A stretch of 64,000 nucleotides of DNA from Bacteroidota bacterium. Lineage in GTDB: Bacteria; Bacteroidota; Bacteroidia; Palsa-965. The first letter of the stretch is position 1, and the number at the start of each line of letters is the position of its first letter. The position numbers and the translations under genes are program-made. Where the stretch lies: contig VBWE01000001.1 of the NCBI GenBank assembly GCA_006218065.1, forward strand, positions 255,063 through 319,062. The letters run 5' to 3'. This document shows, in pieces, positions 1 through 9,481 of the stretch. The notes beneath the pieces are model-generated. The model was not told where the DNA came from, made no database searches, and was given only the letters and a program-made list of their open reading frames with translations.

Positions 1-34
1 TTTTTTCCTGCACAAAGTCGGTTTCGTCGCGCCC

Positions 35-1225
35 ATGAAATGGACCCATTCGGCGCTGGCGGTTTGTATCGGTTTTATAACTGCACTTTTCGCCTGGCTG
101 ATCTATGCGTTTTACGAATACACGCTGGACTTCGAACGCAACGGCGAGATCCTGAACGATGCTTTGTATTGTTTTTTAGGCATCGGCGTGATCGAAGAGC
201 TGATCAAGCTGATTCCTTTCCTGGTCATCCTGCGTTTTACGAACATCATTCAAAAGCCGATTCACTATATCCTCGTTGCCTCTTTCAGCGCGCTGGGTTT
301 CGCTTTTTTCGAGAACCTGCTATACATCTCGCAGAGCGGGCTTTCAGTAATTCATGCGCGCGCGCTGACGGCCTGCGTGGCGCACATGCTTTCGAGCGCC
401 GTTATCGCCTACGGTTTTGTGCTGGGCCGTTACCGCTATCCCGGGAAGACCTGGCTCTGGGTTCCGCTTATGTTCCTGCTTTCGGCGCTGGCACACGGGT
501 TTTACGATTTCTGGCTGCTGAATGAAAAAGTGCAGGACTGGTTCTTTGTGACCTTCTTCTTCTACCTCTCCGAAATTCTCGTACTCGCTTCTTTGCTGAA
601 CAACGCCCTGAACCAGTCCGTTGACCCGGGCACCTCGGAAAAACAGCTCACCCTGAACACGAGCCGGCTTTCCAGTCTTTTGTCCGGTTTGCTGGTCTTT
701 GTTTTCGCGGTGGAATTTATCAGCCTCTGCCTGATGAGCGGCACGGAATACGGCAACAAAGCCCTGCTTTCGGGTTTTATGGCGGGCGGTTACCTCATTT
801 TTTTCCTGTCGGTGCGGCTTTCCAATATCGATATCGTTCCGGGCGAATGGGCGCCGATCGAGTTTTTTGCCGGCCTGCTTCCTTCGGATATCGGCAGCCG
901 CAAACTGAACCTGAACAGCGTGGTCGGCCTCGACCTGGGTTTATATGCGCTTAACCGTCCCGGGCCCCTGCAGCAGGCGCTCCCGGTAAAAGGCATGGTC
1001 CGCAGCCGGGAGAAACGTTCGGGCTATTCGGGCTGGTTTATCGTCATGCTTGATTTCCCGCTTCTTTTTAACGGAACATCCTATCCTTTTGTGTTCATCC
1101 GGGCCAAAAACAAGGAAGAGCTGATCAACAAGGAGGAACCGACCGTAATTGCTTTCTGCCTGCCCGTCGATCCGGCCGACCCGAACAGCCAGATGGTTTT
1201 TGTTGACTGGGCTGTGGCAAAATAA
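35..1225 (+). CDS. PrsW-family intramembrane metalloprotease-like protein (5' partial)
   Basis: Multi-pass membrane protein with the conserved motifs of PrsW/CPBP-type intramembrane proteases: EELIK (E54, E55, K58), FAFFEN (E93), AHMLSS (H117) and AHGFYD (H154, D158), spread over predicted helices in the first 200 residues. The last 170 residues look soluble and are not recognised. The frame is open from base 2 upstream of this ATG (FLHKVGFVAP...), so the true start probably lies before the window and the N-terminal helix is cut. Family members cleave membrane-bound substrates such as anti-sigma factors. An ECF sigma gene follows 280 bases downstream, but nothing shows a functional link. Confidence 0.75.
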   Translation: MKWTHSALAVCIGFITALFAWLIYAFYEYTLDFERNGEILNDALYCFLGIGVIEELIKLIPFLVILRFTNIIQKPIHYILVASFSALGFAFFENLLYISQSGLSVIHARALTACVAHMLSSAVIAYGFVLGRYRYPGKTWLWVPLMFLLSALAHGFYDFWLLNEKVQDWFFVTFFFYLSEILVLASLLNNALNQSVDPGTSEKQLTLNTSRLSSLLSGLLVFVFAVEFISLCLMSGTEYGNKALLSGFMAGGYLIFFLSVRLSNIDIVPGEWAPIEFFAGLLPSDIGSRKLNLNSVVGLDLGLYALNRPGPLQQALPVKGMVRSREKRSGYSGWFIVMLDFPLLFNGTSYPFVFIRAKNKEELINKEEPTVIAFCLPVDPADPNSQMVFVDWAVAK

Positions 1226-1505
1226 GGGGTCCGGCTTGAAGTATTAAATGCAGGGAACGCAGATATCAAACGCTCAACGCTCAATTTTCAATGAATTTAG
1301 CCGAGGGACGAACATTGATAATTAAGCGTTTGGCCTTGTGCGTTCTATCTCACTATTCCGGCGGCATCAGGCAAAATAAAAGCCCCGGAATCGCGTTATT
1401 ACCTGCCCCAACCGGGTTTTTCAACGAAAAACAGGGCTTTTGCAGGCAACCCTTCTAACAAAAGCCCGTCTTTTATCGTACAAAGCAGGACCGACTATCG
1501 GAATC
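1226..1505. other. Intergenic region with weak inverted repeat
   Basis: No gene is visible. It contains short A/T-rich repetitive phrases around 1265-1300 (AACGCTCAA repeated, then ATTTTCAATGAATTT) and an 8-bp inverted repeat AAAAGCCC (1378-1385) / GGGCTTTT (1434-1441) that could fold into a weak terminator-like hairpin ahead of the sigma gene. I see no convincing -7 box. Confidence 0.3.
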
Positions 1506-2081
1506 ATGACAGAAAACGAACTCATTGCAGGTTGTGTCAAGCAGGATCGGAACTGCCAGAAATTGCTCTACGAGCAGTTTTATGGCAAGATGCTGGGCGT
1601 TTGCATCCGCTACGCCCGCGACCGGGAAGAAGCGCGCGACATGCTGCATGAGGGCTTTATCAAAGTGTATTCCTCGATCCGGAGCTTTGCCGGCAAAGGT
1701 TCTTTTGAAGGATGGGTCAGGCGTATCATGGTCAACACATCGGTCGACCACCTGCGGCGCAATAAGCATCAATACCTCATCGTTTCCACGGTCAGGGCCG
1801 ACGAACAGCCCGAACAGGTGGATGAAGTAGATGAGGATGACATGCTGGATGTGATCGGAAAGGAAGAAATCATGGCGGCGGTCCAGCAACTGAGCCCGGC
1901 CTACCGTACGGTTTTCAACCTCTACGTGATCGAAGAATACGCGCACAAGGAAATCGCCGATATGCTGAACATCAGCGAAGGAACATCCAAATCGAACTTA
2001 GCCAAAGCACGATTCCAGCTCAAGAAAAACCTTACCAAATTAATGCATGACAACGATGGGAAACGAACAGCTACACGATAA
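1506..2081 (+). CDS. ECF RNA polymerase sigma factor (sigma-70 family)
   Basis: About 191 residues with the two-domain layout of ECF sigma factors: region 2 (FYGKMLGVCIRYARDREEA.DMLHEGFIKVY...FEGWVRRIMVN) and region 4 (LSPAYRTVFNLYVIEEYAHKEIADMLNISEGTSKSNLAKAR). It should direct RNA polymerase to a specific promoter set. The start at MTENEL is chosen because region 2 alignment begins just after it; an upstream in-frame ATG at 1440 would add 22 residues without family character. The next gene starts inside its 3' end (35-base overlap), so the two are translationally linked, as for sigma/anti-sigma pairs. Confidence 0.85.
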   Translation: MTENELIAGCVKQDRNCQKLLYEQFYGKMLGVCIRYARDREEARDMLHEGFIKVYSSIRSFAGKGSFEGWVRRIMVNTSVDHLRRNKHQYLIVSTVRADEQPEQVDEVDEDDMLDVIGKEEIMAAVQQLSPAYRTVFNLYVIEEYAHKEIADMLNISEGTSKSNLAKARFQLKKNLTKLMHDNDGKRTATR

Positions 2082-2865
2082 ACTCTTCCAGGCCGCCCGC
2101 CAGCACCTGAAAGACCATGAAGAGCCCTTCAACGGCTCGGATTGGGACCGGATGAACCGCGGGCTGGACCAATTGCCGGCGTCACGGCAGTTTAAATTTT
2201 CATTCTCCCTGAATTCGATACTGGTGCTGGTCGGCGTTACCGGCCTGGCCCTGGGCGGTTATGCGCTGCTCGGCGGACATTCTTCGGGAGATGCGAACCA
2301 GTCGCTCACACAGCCGGCTGTCGCCAAAACGGCCGCGCCGGTGAAAAAACAAACTGCTACGCAGCCGCAGCCGGTGGTATTTACCAAACCCGCCGCACCG
2401 CAGGACAACAATACCGTTGCACCGCCCGCTGAAGTAAAACAAAACAAACAGGACCCGAACGCCGATTATGCTGCCGTAAAAGAAAAACGGCACATGAAAA
2501 ACTCTACGGGTGTTCCCCGCGAAAAAGCGCCGACACTTGAAGATACAGGCTTCAGCCCGTTTGCAAGCGACAATGCTTTCCCGAATGTGGTTTTTCCCGA
2601 CCAGATCGATCGCCGTTTCGGACCGGTTTTCGAAACCCAGGAAGATCCCAACCGCCTGCATAATGTTCCGGAAGTGGATCCGACCAAGCTCACGTATTAC
2701 GATCATGTGAACGGGCAAACCACGCCGGTTTACATCAAAGGCGATTCATCCAAAGGAAATAAAGCCCCGGAAAAGAAAAACCGCAGGAAACGCAATAAAA
2801 ATCAAGGACAGGAGCCCGCGGCCGGGTCAACTACCCCAGCTGGCACCGGCACAGAAGGGCAATAA
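2047..2865 (+). CDS. Putative anti-sigma-like single-pass membrane protein
   Basis: 272 residues: a short cytoplasmic N-terminus (DHEEPFNGSDWDRMNRGLDQLP), one transmembrane helix at about 54-75, and a long low-complexity Pro/Thr/Lys/Gln-rich outer part ending in a basic stretch (KNRRKRNKNQ). This is the topology of Bacteroidota anti-sigma partners, and the gene overlaps the ECF sigma gene by 35 bases, but no anti-sigma zinc motif or FecR domain is visible, so the role is inferred from position. ATGs at 2047 and 2056 are both possible starts. A terminator follows at 2891. Confidence 0.6.
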   Translation: MTTMGNEQLHDKLFQAARQHLKDHEEPFNGSDWDRMNRGLDQLPASRQFKFSFSLNSILVLVGVTGLALGGYALLGGHSSGDANQSLTQPAVAKTAAPVKKQTATQPQPVVFTKPAAPQDNNTVAPPAEVKQNKQDPNADYAAVKEKRHMKNSTGVPREKAPTLEDTGFSPFASDNAFPNVVFPDQIDRRFGPVFETQEDPNRLHNVPEVDPTKLTYYDHVNGQTTPVYIKGDSSKGNKAPEKKNRRKRNKNQGQEPAAGSTTPAGTGTEGQ

Positions 2866-2890
2866 ACAAATACTGTCCTGCCTTATATAA

Positions 2891-2918
2891 AAGCTCTCCG
2901 GATGGAGGGCTTTTTTTG
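2891..2918 (+). terminator. Rho-independent terminator after sigma/anti-sigma pair
   Basis: AGCTCTCC GGAT GGAGGGCT forms an 8-bp stem (one T-G pair) with a tetraloop, followed by seven T residues. Confidence 0.75.
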
Positions 2919-3095
2919 TATTCTGGTACTCCCAGGCCAAATGTCAAATGCCGAACTCCGAATATCAAATGTCAAAGTGTATTGTTTGGTCCCCGTTTTT
3001 CCCGCAGGATATTGTTTTACAGACGCATCCCGGCAGGCAACCTTTTGCTTTTGCCTCGTCTTATTATCGGCAAAACATCTTAAACACTACTCCCA

Positions 3096-4055
3096 ATGAA
3101 ACACATGTACAAGCTGTTCTTATCGTCCGTAGCGCTGCTCACGGGTCTTGCACAGCTCAAGGCCCAGGACCCCGTGTTCACGCAGTTCTACGCCAACCCG
3201 CTTTACTTAAATCCCGCGCTGGCCGGCACAAAAGTTTGCCCGCGCTTCAACCTGAATTACCGCAACCAGTGGCCGGGAATTTCTGCGAATTACGTTACGT
3301 ATGCCGCTTCTTATGATCAGTACATTCACCAGATCAAAGGCGGCATCGGCATAACAGCCTTTACCGACCAGGCCGGCGGCGGAACGCTGAAAACAACAAG
3401 TGTAGGCGCCATTTATAACAACCACCTGCCGCTGAACAGAAAAGTTTCCATCAACACGGCTGTCCAGGCAGGCTACTGGCAGAAATCTGTTGACTGGAGC
3501 AAACTCAGTTTCGGCGATATGATCGACCCGAGGCAGGGATTTATTTACAACACAGCTGAAATGGCCAACCGCACAAGCATAACTAATTTCGATATGAGTG
3601 CGGGCATGATACTTACCATGGACAAGTATTTCGTTGGCGGCGCGCTTCATCACGCTTTCGAGCCGAACGAATCTTTCCTGAACGGCGTCAGCGTACTGCC
3701 GCAGAAATATACCATCCACGCCGGGGGAATTATTTATCCGAATCATAACGATAAAGAGACCAGCATTTCACCGAATATTCTGTGGAAAAAGCAACAGGAT
3801 TTCCAGGAGCTCAACCTCGGTATGTATTTCACAAGAAATGTCATCGTAGGCGGACTCTGGTACCGCGGCCAGGATTCGTTTATTCTCCTGCTCGGCATTG
3901 AAAAAGACCTTATGCGCATCGGGTACAGCTACGACGTAACCGTTTCCAAACTCACCAACGCAACTGCCGGCTCGCACGAAATTTCATTCAGCAAAAGCTT
4001 CACCTGCAAAAAACCCCGGCCGAAACACCGGCCCGTACAATGCCCCAGTTTCTGA
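3096..4055 (+). CDS. PorP/SprF family type IX secretion membrane protein
   Basis: 319 residues with a signal peptide ending near LKAQ, then the family hallmark DPVFTQFYANPLYLNPALAG and NYRNQWPGI, followed by alternating beta-strand sequence typical of the PorP/SprF outer-membrane barrel. Members associate with the type IX secretion or gliding machinery, and many copies per genome accompany large secreted proteins; here no large cargo is adjacent. ATG at 3096 is preferred, with MYKLF four codons later as an alternative. Its 3' end overlaps the next ORF if that one starts at 4040. Confidence 0.88.
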   Translation: MKHMYKLFLSSVALLTGLAQLKAQDPVFTQFYANPLYLNPALAGTKVCPRFNLNYRNQWPGISANYVTYAASYDQYIHQIKGGIGITAFTDQAGGGTLKTTSVGAIYNNHLPLNRKVSINTAVQAGYWQKSVDWSKLSFGDMIDPRQGFIYNTAEMANRTSITNFDMSAGMILTMDKYFVGGALHHAFEPNESFLNGVSVLPQKYTIHAGGIIYPNHNDKETSISPNILWKKQQDFQELNLGMYFTRNVIVGGLWYRGQDSFILLLGIEKDLMRIGYSYDVTVSKLTNATAGSHEISFSKSFTCKKPRPKHRPVQCPSF

Positions 4056-4429
4056 TCATGATGTGTAGTTTGACGACCAGATCAGTGTTTGCCGCAGTAC
4101 TCCTCCTGACCGGGGGAGTACTGTTTTTTTCCTGCGGCAAAAAAGACATTCCTTCCGGAACGCCCAACTGCATTATCAAAAAAATCGAGGAGATCAAAAG
4201 CCAGCCGGTACGTGATCCGGCTGCTAAAGTGTATTCGTACAAGTACCACGGCGAAACGGTTTATTACATCACCAGCTATTGCTGCGATATGTATAGTGAA
4301 CTATACGACAGCAACTGCAACCTGCTTTGTTATCCCGATGGCGGAATTACCGGCGGCGGAGACGGAAAATGCACGGATTTTTTCAGCGAACGGTCGCATG
4401 AAAAACTGGTCTGGAAAGATACGCGCTGA
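4040..4429 (+). CDS. Small lipoprotein, DUF6970-like
   Basis: A lipoprotein signal (VLLLTGGVLFFSC) with the lipobox Cys about 25-32 residues in is followed by a compact Cys-rich domain: YKYHGETVYYITSYCCDMYSELYDSNCNLLCYPDGGITGGGDGKC. The CCDMYSxLYDxNCxLLCxPDGGxTGxGDGxC pattern is what I recall of DUF6970, of unknown function. The ATG at 4040 overlaps PorP; ATGs at 4058 or 4061 would start just after the PorP stop and give a more usual signal length. It meets the following minus-strand gene tail to tail with no spacer. Confidence 0.7.
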   Translation: MPQFLIMMCSLTTRSVFAAVLLLTGGVLFFSCGKKDIPSGTPNCIIKKIEEIKSQPVRDPAAKVYSYKYHGETVYYITSYCCDMYSELYDSNCNLLCYPDGGITGGGDGKCTDFFSERSHEKLVWKDTR

Positions 4430-5281
4430 TCAGGCCCCGGTACCGAGTATTTCTTCGCGAAGTTGTACCGTTTTCAAACGCAGTTTATTCAACTCCGCGG
4501 CATTTGTTTCGGCAGTCACTTCACGGTTTTTTACATCTACTTTGATTTCTCCGAAAACCTGTTGCAGGGAGTAAAGTGTATTGAACATGTCCTGCGTCGG
4601 TTCATTCGGTTCGAGATAAGTAAGCGCTTCCACCAGGTTATCAAGGAAAATTTTTTCCTGGCCAAGTATGACAGGAAACTCCTCGCTTGCCTGGAACCGT
4701 TTGTTGTGCAGGATCAAATAAAGACTTTCGATATAACTTCCGGCTGTGATAAAAAAACCGTCCTCCTCGCGTTTATTGTCCGAAAAAAAATCGCTGCTTT
4801 TTTTATAAAGCTCCAGCACAATCCGGGAAAGAGAATCGGGACGGTTCTCATTCTTTTTAAACCTGTTTATAAGTTCCGTTCCGGAAACAGAACCCAGGCC
4901 AAGTTCGTTCATTACCGGCTGCACTTTTTTCAGCCGGTCGAGCGCTTCCTGCCGCTGGTTGTAAACGACACAGTAACCGATATCTGCAAGCGACGCGCCG
5001 AGATAAACCGCATTCGAATATGCTGAAGAAAGTTGCTTCTGCCCGCTATCGGATTTGATCAACCACTGTGCTTCAAAAACAGGACAGGCATTACGAAGTG
5101 TTGTTACAACCTGCAAAGGTCCCGGCACCGGGATAAGCCGGACAGTTGAATCGAGTTCGGGTTTTTGAGATTCCCCGATCGTATCCGTTTTTGATCCCGG
5201 TTTCGCATCGGAAGAACAGCCTTGAGGAATCAGAGAGAGCGTAAAAAGTACCGGGATTAAAAAAACAACGCGCTGCTGCAT
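4430..5281 (-). CDS. Hypothetical lipoprotein
   Basis: 283 residues with a clear lipoprotein signal (VLFTLSLIPQGC, Cys at about 22) and a charged, mainly helical body. The LYLILHNKRFQASEEF.VILGQEKIFLDNLVEALTYLE segment looks like a Bacteroidota periplasmic helical family, but I do not recognise a named domain. It lies three bases downstream of the T9SS cargo gene at 5285-6292 on the same strand, so the two are likely co-transcribed. Confidence 0.65.
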   Translation of the reverse strand: MQQRVVFLIPVLFTLSLIPQGCSSDAKPGSKTDTIGESQKPELDSTVRLIPVPGPLQVVTTLRNACPVFEAQWLIKSDSGQKQLSSAYSNAVYLGASLADIGYCVVYNQRQEALDRLKKVQPVMNELGLGSVSGTELINRFKKNENRPDSLSRIVLELYKKSSDFFSDNKREEDGFFITAGSYIESLYLILHNKRFQASEEFPVILGQEKIFLDNLVEALTYLEPNEPTQDMFNTLYSLQQVFGEIKVDVKNREVTAETNAAELNKLRLKTVQLREEILGTGA

Positions 5282-5284
5282 GAC

Positions 5285-6292
5285 TTAGCGGATCACCACT
5301 TTTTTCATGTATTTCTCGCGGTTCGAAGTTCCGCGTATCATATAAACTCCGGGCTTCAGGTTATTCGATGAATCCAGCGTAAGTGTAAAAGAGCCGCGCA
5401 TATCGCGCACCGGAACCGTGGAGAAAACCTGCTTTCCCGACGCGTCGATCAGATCGATTGTAATGTCGGAGCCGCTGTTTTCCGGGCAATCGTCCAGCTT
5501 TACCGTGCATTGCGGCACACAGGGATTCGGATAAACCTGGAGCTCGCACCCGCTTGCCGTACCGGCCTGCACATTAACCGCTACTACCTGGAATGTTTCA
5601 GACTGCCCGTTGAAATCCGTTTGACGAAGGCGATAATAATTCACCCCGGTTTGCGGATCGGGATCTGTTGCGGAATAGTTGCGCGAAACGGTGCTGTTCC
5701 CCGCACCATCAACCCGGGCGATTTCGGAAAAGCTAAGGCCGTTTGTGCTTCGTTCAACCGTAAAATACTGGTTGTTTTTTTCGCTGGCCGTTATCCAGGC
5801 AATCGCCACATGACCTTCGGGCTGGAGCGTTGCTGTAAAACTCAACAGCTCAACCGGCAGAACCACCGAACCGTAAACAATAGGACCGGTTGTAGGACCC
5901 GGGCCGTTCCAGACGGTTGATCCGCAAATATTTATTTTGGATCCGGGTGTTCCTCCTGACAATTGGCCTGTGGCCGATACAATGACTGTGCCCTGGCACA
6001 TGTTGAGCTTCATGCCGTTCTCGAAGTCGAGCGTTCCGTCCACATAAACAACCATGTTAACATAGGTCGGCGAATTGATGTCAACCGTTACGATAAATCC
6101 TACCGGGATGATGATCGTATCATTATCCCCGGGAGCCGTTCCGCACGACCAGGTGGCGGGATTACTCCAGTCGCCTCCACTGACAATAGCCGTGCAGGTG
6201 CGCGCCTGTATGCCGGCGGTACTGATCAGGAGGAAAAATAAACCGAACAGCGCGGATATGCCTTGCTTCATATAAGGAAACTCCTTTTTCAC
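5285..6292 (-). CDS. Secreted protein with T9SS type A sorting domain
   Basis: 335 residues: signal peptide (FGLFFLLISTAGIQA), an N-terminal G8-like segment (SGGDWSNPATWSCGTAPGDND...IIIPVGFIVTV), an FN3-like module common in Bacteroidota surface proteins (VELLSFTA...VERSTNGLSFSEIARVDGAGNS), and a C-terminal sorting-type domain (LQVYPNPC ... GVYMIRGTS..KYMKKVVIR). It should be exported by Sec, then by the type IX system. MKQGISALFG, seven codons in (start at 6271), is the likelier translation start for a normal signal peptide; the longer ATG is at 6292. Confidence 0.8.
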   Translation of the reverse strand: MKKEFPYMKQGISALFGLFFLLISTAGIQARTCTAIVSGGDWSNPATWSCGTAPGDNDTIIIPVGFIVTVDINSPTYVNMVVYVDGTLDFENGMKLNMCQGTVIVSATGQLSGGTPGSKINICGSTVWNGPGPTTGPIVYGSVVLPVELLSFTATLQPEGHVAIAWITASEKNNQYFTVERSTNGLSFSEIARVDGAGNSTVSRNYSATDPDPQTGVNYYRLRQTDFNGQSETFQVVAVNVQAGTASGCELQVYPNPCVPQCTVKLDDCPENSGSDITIDLIDASGKQVFSTVPVRDMRGSFTLTLDSSNNLKPGVYMIRGTSNREKYMKKVVIR

Positions 6293-6356
6293 AAAAGTAT
6301 GGCTTATTTACGTGTGCTTCCACGGAATGGTTTCCTTTTTATAGGCACAATACTTC

Positions 6357-6364
6357 TATTTTTG
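6357..6364 (+). promoter_or_regulatory. -7 box of the uvrC promoter
   Basis: TATTTTTG matches the Bacteroidota primary-sigma -7 consensus TAnnTTTG. It ends 11 bases before the uvrC ATG, so the leader would be very short. No clear TTTG -33 box was found at the usual distance. Confidence 0.5.
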
Positions 6365-6375
6365 TATACACAATC

Positions 6376-8187
6376 ATGCCTGCAGCACAATCCGAACATA
6401 TTCAGCAAGTACTCCCCGGACTTCCCGACAAACCCGGCATTTACCAGTATTTCGACGAAAACGGGAAGATGCTTTACGTAGGCAAAGCGAAAAGCCTGAA
6501 GAAACGCGTCGCTTCTTACTTCAATAAAGACAATCACGAAAACGGAAAGACGACCGTACTGGTTAAAAAAATCGCCGACATCAAAATTATCGTCGTCGCC
6601 ACCGAACTCGAAGCGCTCCTGCTCGAGAATACGCTCATCAAGCAATACCAGCCGCCTTACAATATCAAGCTGCGCGACGATAAAACCTATCCCTGGATTT
6701 GCATTTCGAATGAACGATTTCCGCGCATCTTTTCCACGCGCAATGTGGTGCAGGACGGCTCGCAGTATTACGGCCCGTATGCTTCGGTGAAAGTGATGAA
6801 CACCGCGCTCGAGCTGGTGCGTGAACTTTATCCTTTACGCAATTGCCGGCTGGCGCTGACCAAAGAGAATATCGAAAAAAAGAAATTCAAGATCTGCCTC
6901 GAATACCATATCGGCAATTGCCTCGGCCCCTGCGAAGGACTGCAGAGCGAAGAAGATTACAACGAATCGCTCGCGCATATCCGGCACATCATCCGCGGAA
7001 ATATCGGGGAAGTAATCAAACACCTGCGCGAACAGATCCAGGGACATGTATCGGAACTGCGTTTCGAGCGTGCGCAAGGGTTGAAAGAGAAACTGGAAAA
7101 GCTCGAGCGCTACCAGGCGCGTTCCACCGTGGTAAACCCGGCGATCGACAACGTGGATGTGTTTTCTTTTGTGGCGGATGAAAAATCGGCTTACGTGAAT
7201 TTCCTGAAAGTGAACAACGGCGCCATCGTACAGGGACATACCATCGAGTTGAAAAAAAAGCTCGACGAAACGGATGCCGAACTGCTCGACCTGGCGATAG
7301 CCGAACTGCGCAGCCGCTTCAGCAGCCAGTCGAAAGAAATCATCGTGCCTTTTGCGCCGGAAACCGAAATGCCGGAGATCGAAATCACCGTTCCGCAGCG
7401 CGGCGACAAGAAAAAACTGCTGGATCTTTCGCAGCGCAACGTGGACGTTTACCGGAAAGAAAAAGAACGGCAGGAATTGCTCGTCGATCCCGAACGGCAT
7501 ACACGACGCATCCTGCAAACGATGATGAAAGACCTGCGTCTCACCGAAGAACCGCGGCATATCGAATGTTTCGATAATTCGAACTTTCACGGCGACTATG
7601 CCGTTTCGGCGATGACGGTTTTCAAAGACACGCGACCAAGCAAAAAAGACTACCGGCATTTCAACGTAAAAACCGTGGAGGGCTCCGACGATTTCGCGAC
7701 GATGGAAGAAGTCATCCTGCGGCGATACAAACGCGTGCAGGAAGAAAACCAGCCCATGCCGCAGCTCATCGTGATCGACGGCGGAAAAGGACAGCTTAGC
7801 GCGGCGGTAACGAGCCTGGAGAAACTCGGGCTTCGCGGGAAAGTCGCTGTGATCGGCATTGCCAAACGCCTCGAAGAAATTTATTACCCCGATGATTCTA
7901 TCCCGCTGTATCTTGACAAAAAATCGGAAACGCTGCGCATCATCCAGCAGATCCGCGACGAGGCGCACCGCTTCGGCATCACGCATCACCGCAAGCGCCG
8001 CAGCAAAGGCACGATTAAAACGGAACTCACCGACATCAAAGGCATCAGTGAAAACACCGCGGCCAAGCTGCTGGTGAAATTCAAATCGGTAAAAACGATC
8101 CGCGAAACGCCGGAAGCGGAACTGGCCGAACTGATCGGGCCGGCGAAAGCGAAACTGGTGGCGGAGTACTTTGCAGGGAAAGCATAA
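6376..8187 (+). CDS. uvrC: UvrABC system protein C, excinuclease subunit
   Basis: 603 residues, the usual UvrC length. N-terminal GIY-YIG nuclease (LPDKPGIYQYFDENGKMLYVGKAKSLKKRV, residues 14-45), central UVR motif region (about 200-240), RNase H-like C-terminal nuclease (HIECFDNSNFHGDYAVSAM... VIDGGKGQLSAA...) and a helix-hairpin-helix tail (DIKGISENTAAKLLVKFKSV). It makes both incisions in nucleotide excision repair with UvrAB. It stands alone with its own promoter. Confidence 0.96.
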   Translation: MPAAQSEHIQQVLPGLPDKPGIYQYFDENGKMLYVGKAKSLKKRVASYFNKDNHENGKTTVLVKKIADIKIIVVATELEALLLENTLIKQYQPPYNIKLRDDKTYPWICISNERFPRIFSTRNVVQDGSQYYGPYASVKVMNTALELVRELYPLRNCRLALTKENIEKKKFKICLEYHIGNCLGPCEGLQSEEDYNESLAHIRHIIRGNIGEVIKHLREQIQGHVSELRFERAQGLKEKLEKLERYQARSTVVNPAIDNVDVFSFVADEKSAYVNFLKVNNGAIVQGHTIELKKKLDETDAELLDLAIAELRSRFSSQSKEIIVPFAPETEMPEIEITVPQRGDKKKLLDLSQRNVDVYRKEKERQELLVDPERHTRRILQTMMKDLRLTEEPRHIECFDNSNFHGDYAVSAMTVFKDTRPSKKDYRHFNVKTVEGSDDFATMEEVILRRYKRVQEENQPMPQLIVIDGGKGQLSAAVTSLEKLGLRGKVAVIGIAKRLEEIYYPDDSIPLYLDKKSETLRIIQQIRDEAHRFGITHHRKRRSKGTIKTELTDIKGISENTAAKLLVKFKSVKTIRETPEAELAELIGPAKAKLVAEYFAGKA

Positions 8188-8233
8188 CGTCCGGAAATCG
8201 TACTTTCGTTTTGCATCCTGAAAATCGCTTTCT

Positions 8234-9340
8234 ATGAATATGAAAAAGAGCCTGGCATTTCTCTGCTGTTCGCTGCTCCTCGCCTGCGGCGACCCGGCGA
8301 CTCCCGCAAAAAACGATTCTGCAAAAAAAGATACGGTTAAAATGCACCCTTCGCGGCTGCCGGATTCCGTTCCGCAAAAATTCGGTACGGCGGACGCGGC
8401 GCAGGCGGATACGGCTTTCCGCGAATTCGCTTTCGTAGTCGAGAACCGGTACATCGTGCTCACAGCGAAACCCGATACCAACTGGGTTGCAGGCAAACCC
8501 CATGCACCCGCCGAAAGCAAACACAGGGGCGTATATTTCACTTTTGCGGATGTGAAAACGGATTTGCTTCCCGCCGCATACGCTGAACTGCAGGGCAATT
8601 CGTTCTGGGTTTGTTCCGATTCCGGGGCATATAAAGCCTCGGTCAGCGGATTCAAATTGTATGCCGCTTCCATTCCTCATTTCGGCGAAGTGCAGCGATG
8701 GAGCGGAAGCGACGGGGAGAAAAAGGCAGCGGACGCCGACGAACAAATGGCCTGGAGCATCTGGCGCTCGGGTGCGGTTCTCCTTGTAGCGGAATTTACA
8801 ACCGACCCGAAAGAAAAAATCAGCGGTCTCCTCGGCTTCGCTGTTCCTGCGAAAAATCCGGCGCCGGCGCTTTATGCCCGGTCGGAAGAGGATACTTCCA
8901 AAATCCGGAAGGACGCGGCACAGCTTATGCAGGCAACCCCGGAATCAAAAGTGCTGCAGCAGGATTTCAAAAAAGCTTTTCCTTCGCTCACCGGCAGCTG
9001 GTGGGACCATGAATCGTATGAATCGTTCGTTTACTTTACCCGGGGAACCGAGGGTATCGCCGTTATGAATCACACCTGCGGAAGTCCCTGCGGCAGCGAA
9101 TTTTTTGCTGAGAAAACCGGCGCTTTTTCACTGAAGAAAGCCGGCGCCCCGCTGCTGACCATGTTGTTCATGCAGGGCGGCTTTTCCCGGGTAATGATCG
9201 CCGCCGATATCAATGGCGACAATACCCCGGAACTTTTGGTTGACGACGGTTTCGGAAATTATGCCTGGATCAGCCGGGTAAACGGTGTATGGGAAAAACG
9301 ATTCCATCTGAGCATTCCGTATTTCGATTGTCCATGCTGA
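8234..9340 (+). CDS. Hypothetical lipoprotein
   Basis: 368 residues; lipoprotein signal MKKSLAFLCCSLLLACGD with a lipobox at LLAC, then a Lys/Asp/Thr-rich linker and a mostly beta body. The C-terminus (GGFSRVMIAADINGDNTPELLVDDGFG) resembles an FG-GAP/EF-like DxNGDxxxEL calcium loop, so a short integrin-type repeat is possible. Two ATGs (8234, 8240) lie together. Function unknown. The next gene encodes a similar-sized-signal lipoprotein, separated by an interspersed repeat. Confidence 0.65.
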   Translation: MNMKKSLAFLCCSLLLACGDPATPAKNDSAKKDTVKMHPSRLPDSVPQKFGTADAAQADTAFREFAFVVENRYIVLTAKPDTNWVAGKPHAPAESKHRGVYFTFADVKTDLLPAAYAELQGNSFWVCSDSGAYKASVSGFKLYAASIPHFGEVQRWSGSDGEKKAADADEQMAWSIWRSGAVLLVAEFTTDPKEKISGLLGFAVPAKNPAPALYARSEEDTSKIRKDAAQLMQATPESKVLQQDFKKAFPSLTGSWWDHESYESFVYFTRGTEGIAVMNHTCGSPCGSEFFAEKTGAFSLKKAGAPLLTMLFMQGGFSRVMIAADINGDNTPELLVDDGFGNYAWISRVNGVWEKRFHLSIPYFDCPC

Positions 9341-9360
9341 GTTTTAATGCACATCCATTT

Positions 9361-9420
9361 TGTTTTTCTTTGTGTTTCTTTGTGCCGTCGTGACTTTGTG
9401 GCAAGAGCTATACAGGACAC
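9361..9420. repeat. Interspersed intergenic repeat, copy 1
   Basis: The segment CTTTGTGTTTCTTTGTG ... TTTGTGGCAAGAGC(T)ATACAGGACA recurs at 19681-19740 with the same order and only scattered changes. It is T/G-rich and lies between two lipoprotein genes. The long frame that appears to extend the next gene upstream through it is spurious. Confidence 0.6.
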
Positions 9421-9481
9421 GAAGACACCTGAAGTCGTCATATACTCTCCAGCTGATTCTTTTCAACTCCGCCTGATTAAG

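Noticed and set aside
6835-8673. 612-codon minus-strand frame opposite uvrC
   Set aside because: Antisense to a clear uvrC and to the following lipoprotein; no recognisable domain.
9347-9481. N-terminal extension of the lipoprotein gene at 9482
   Set aside because: Encoded by the interspersed repeat and would place the lipoprotein signal internally.
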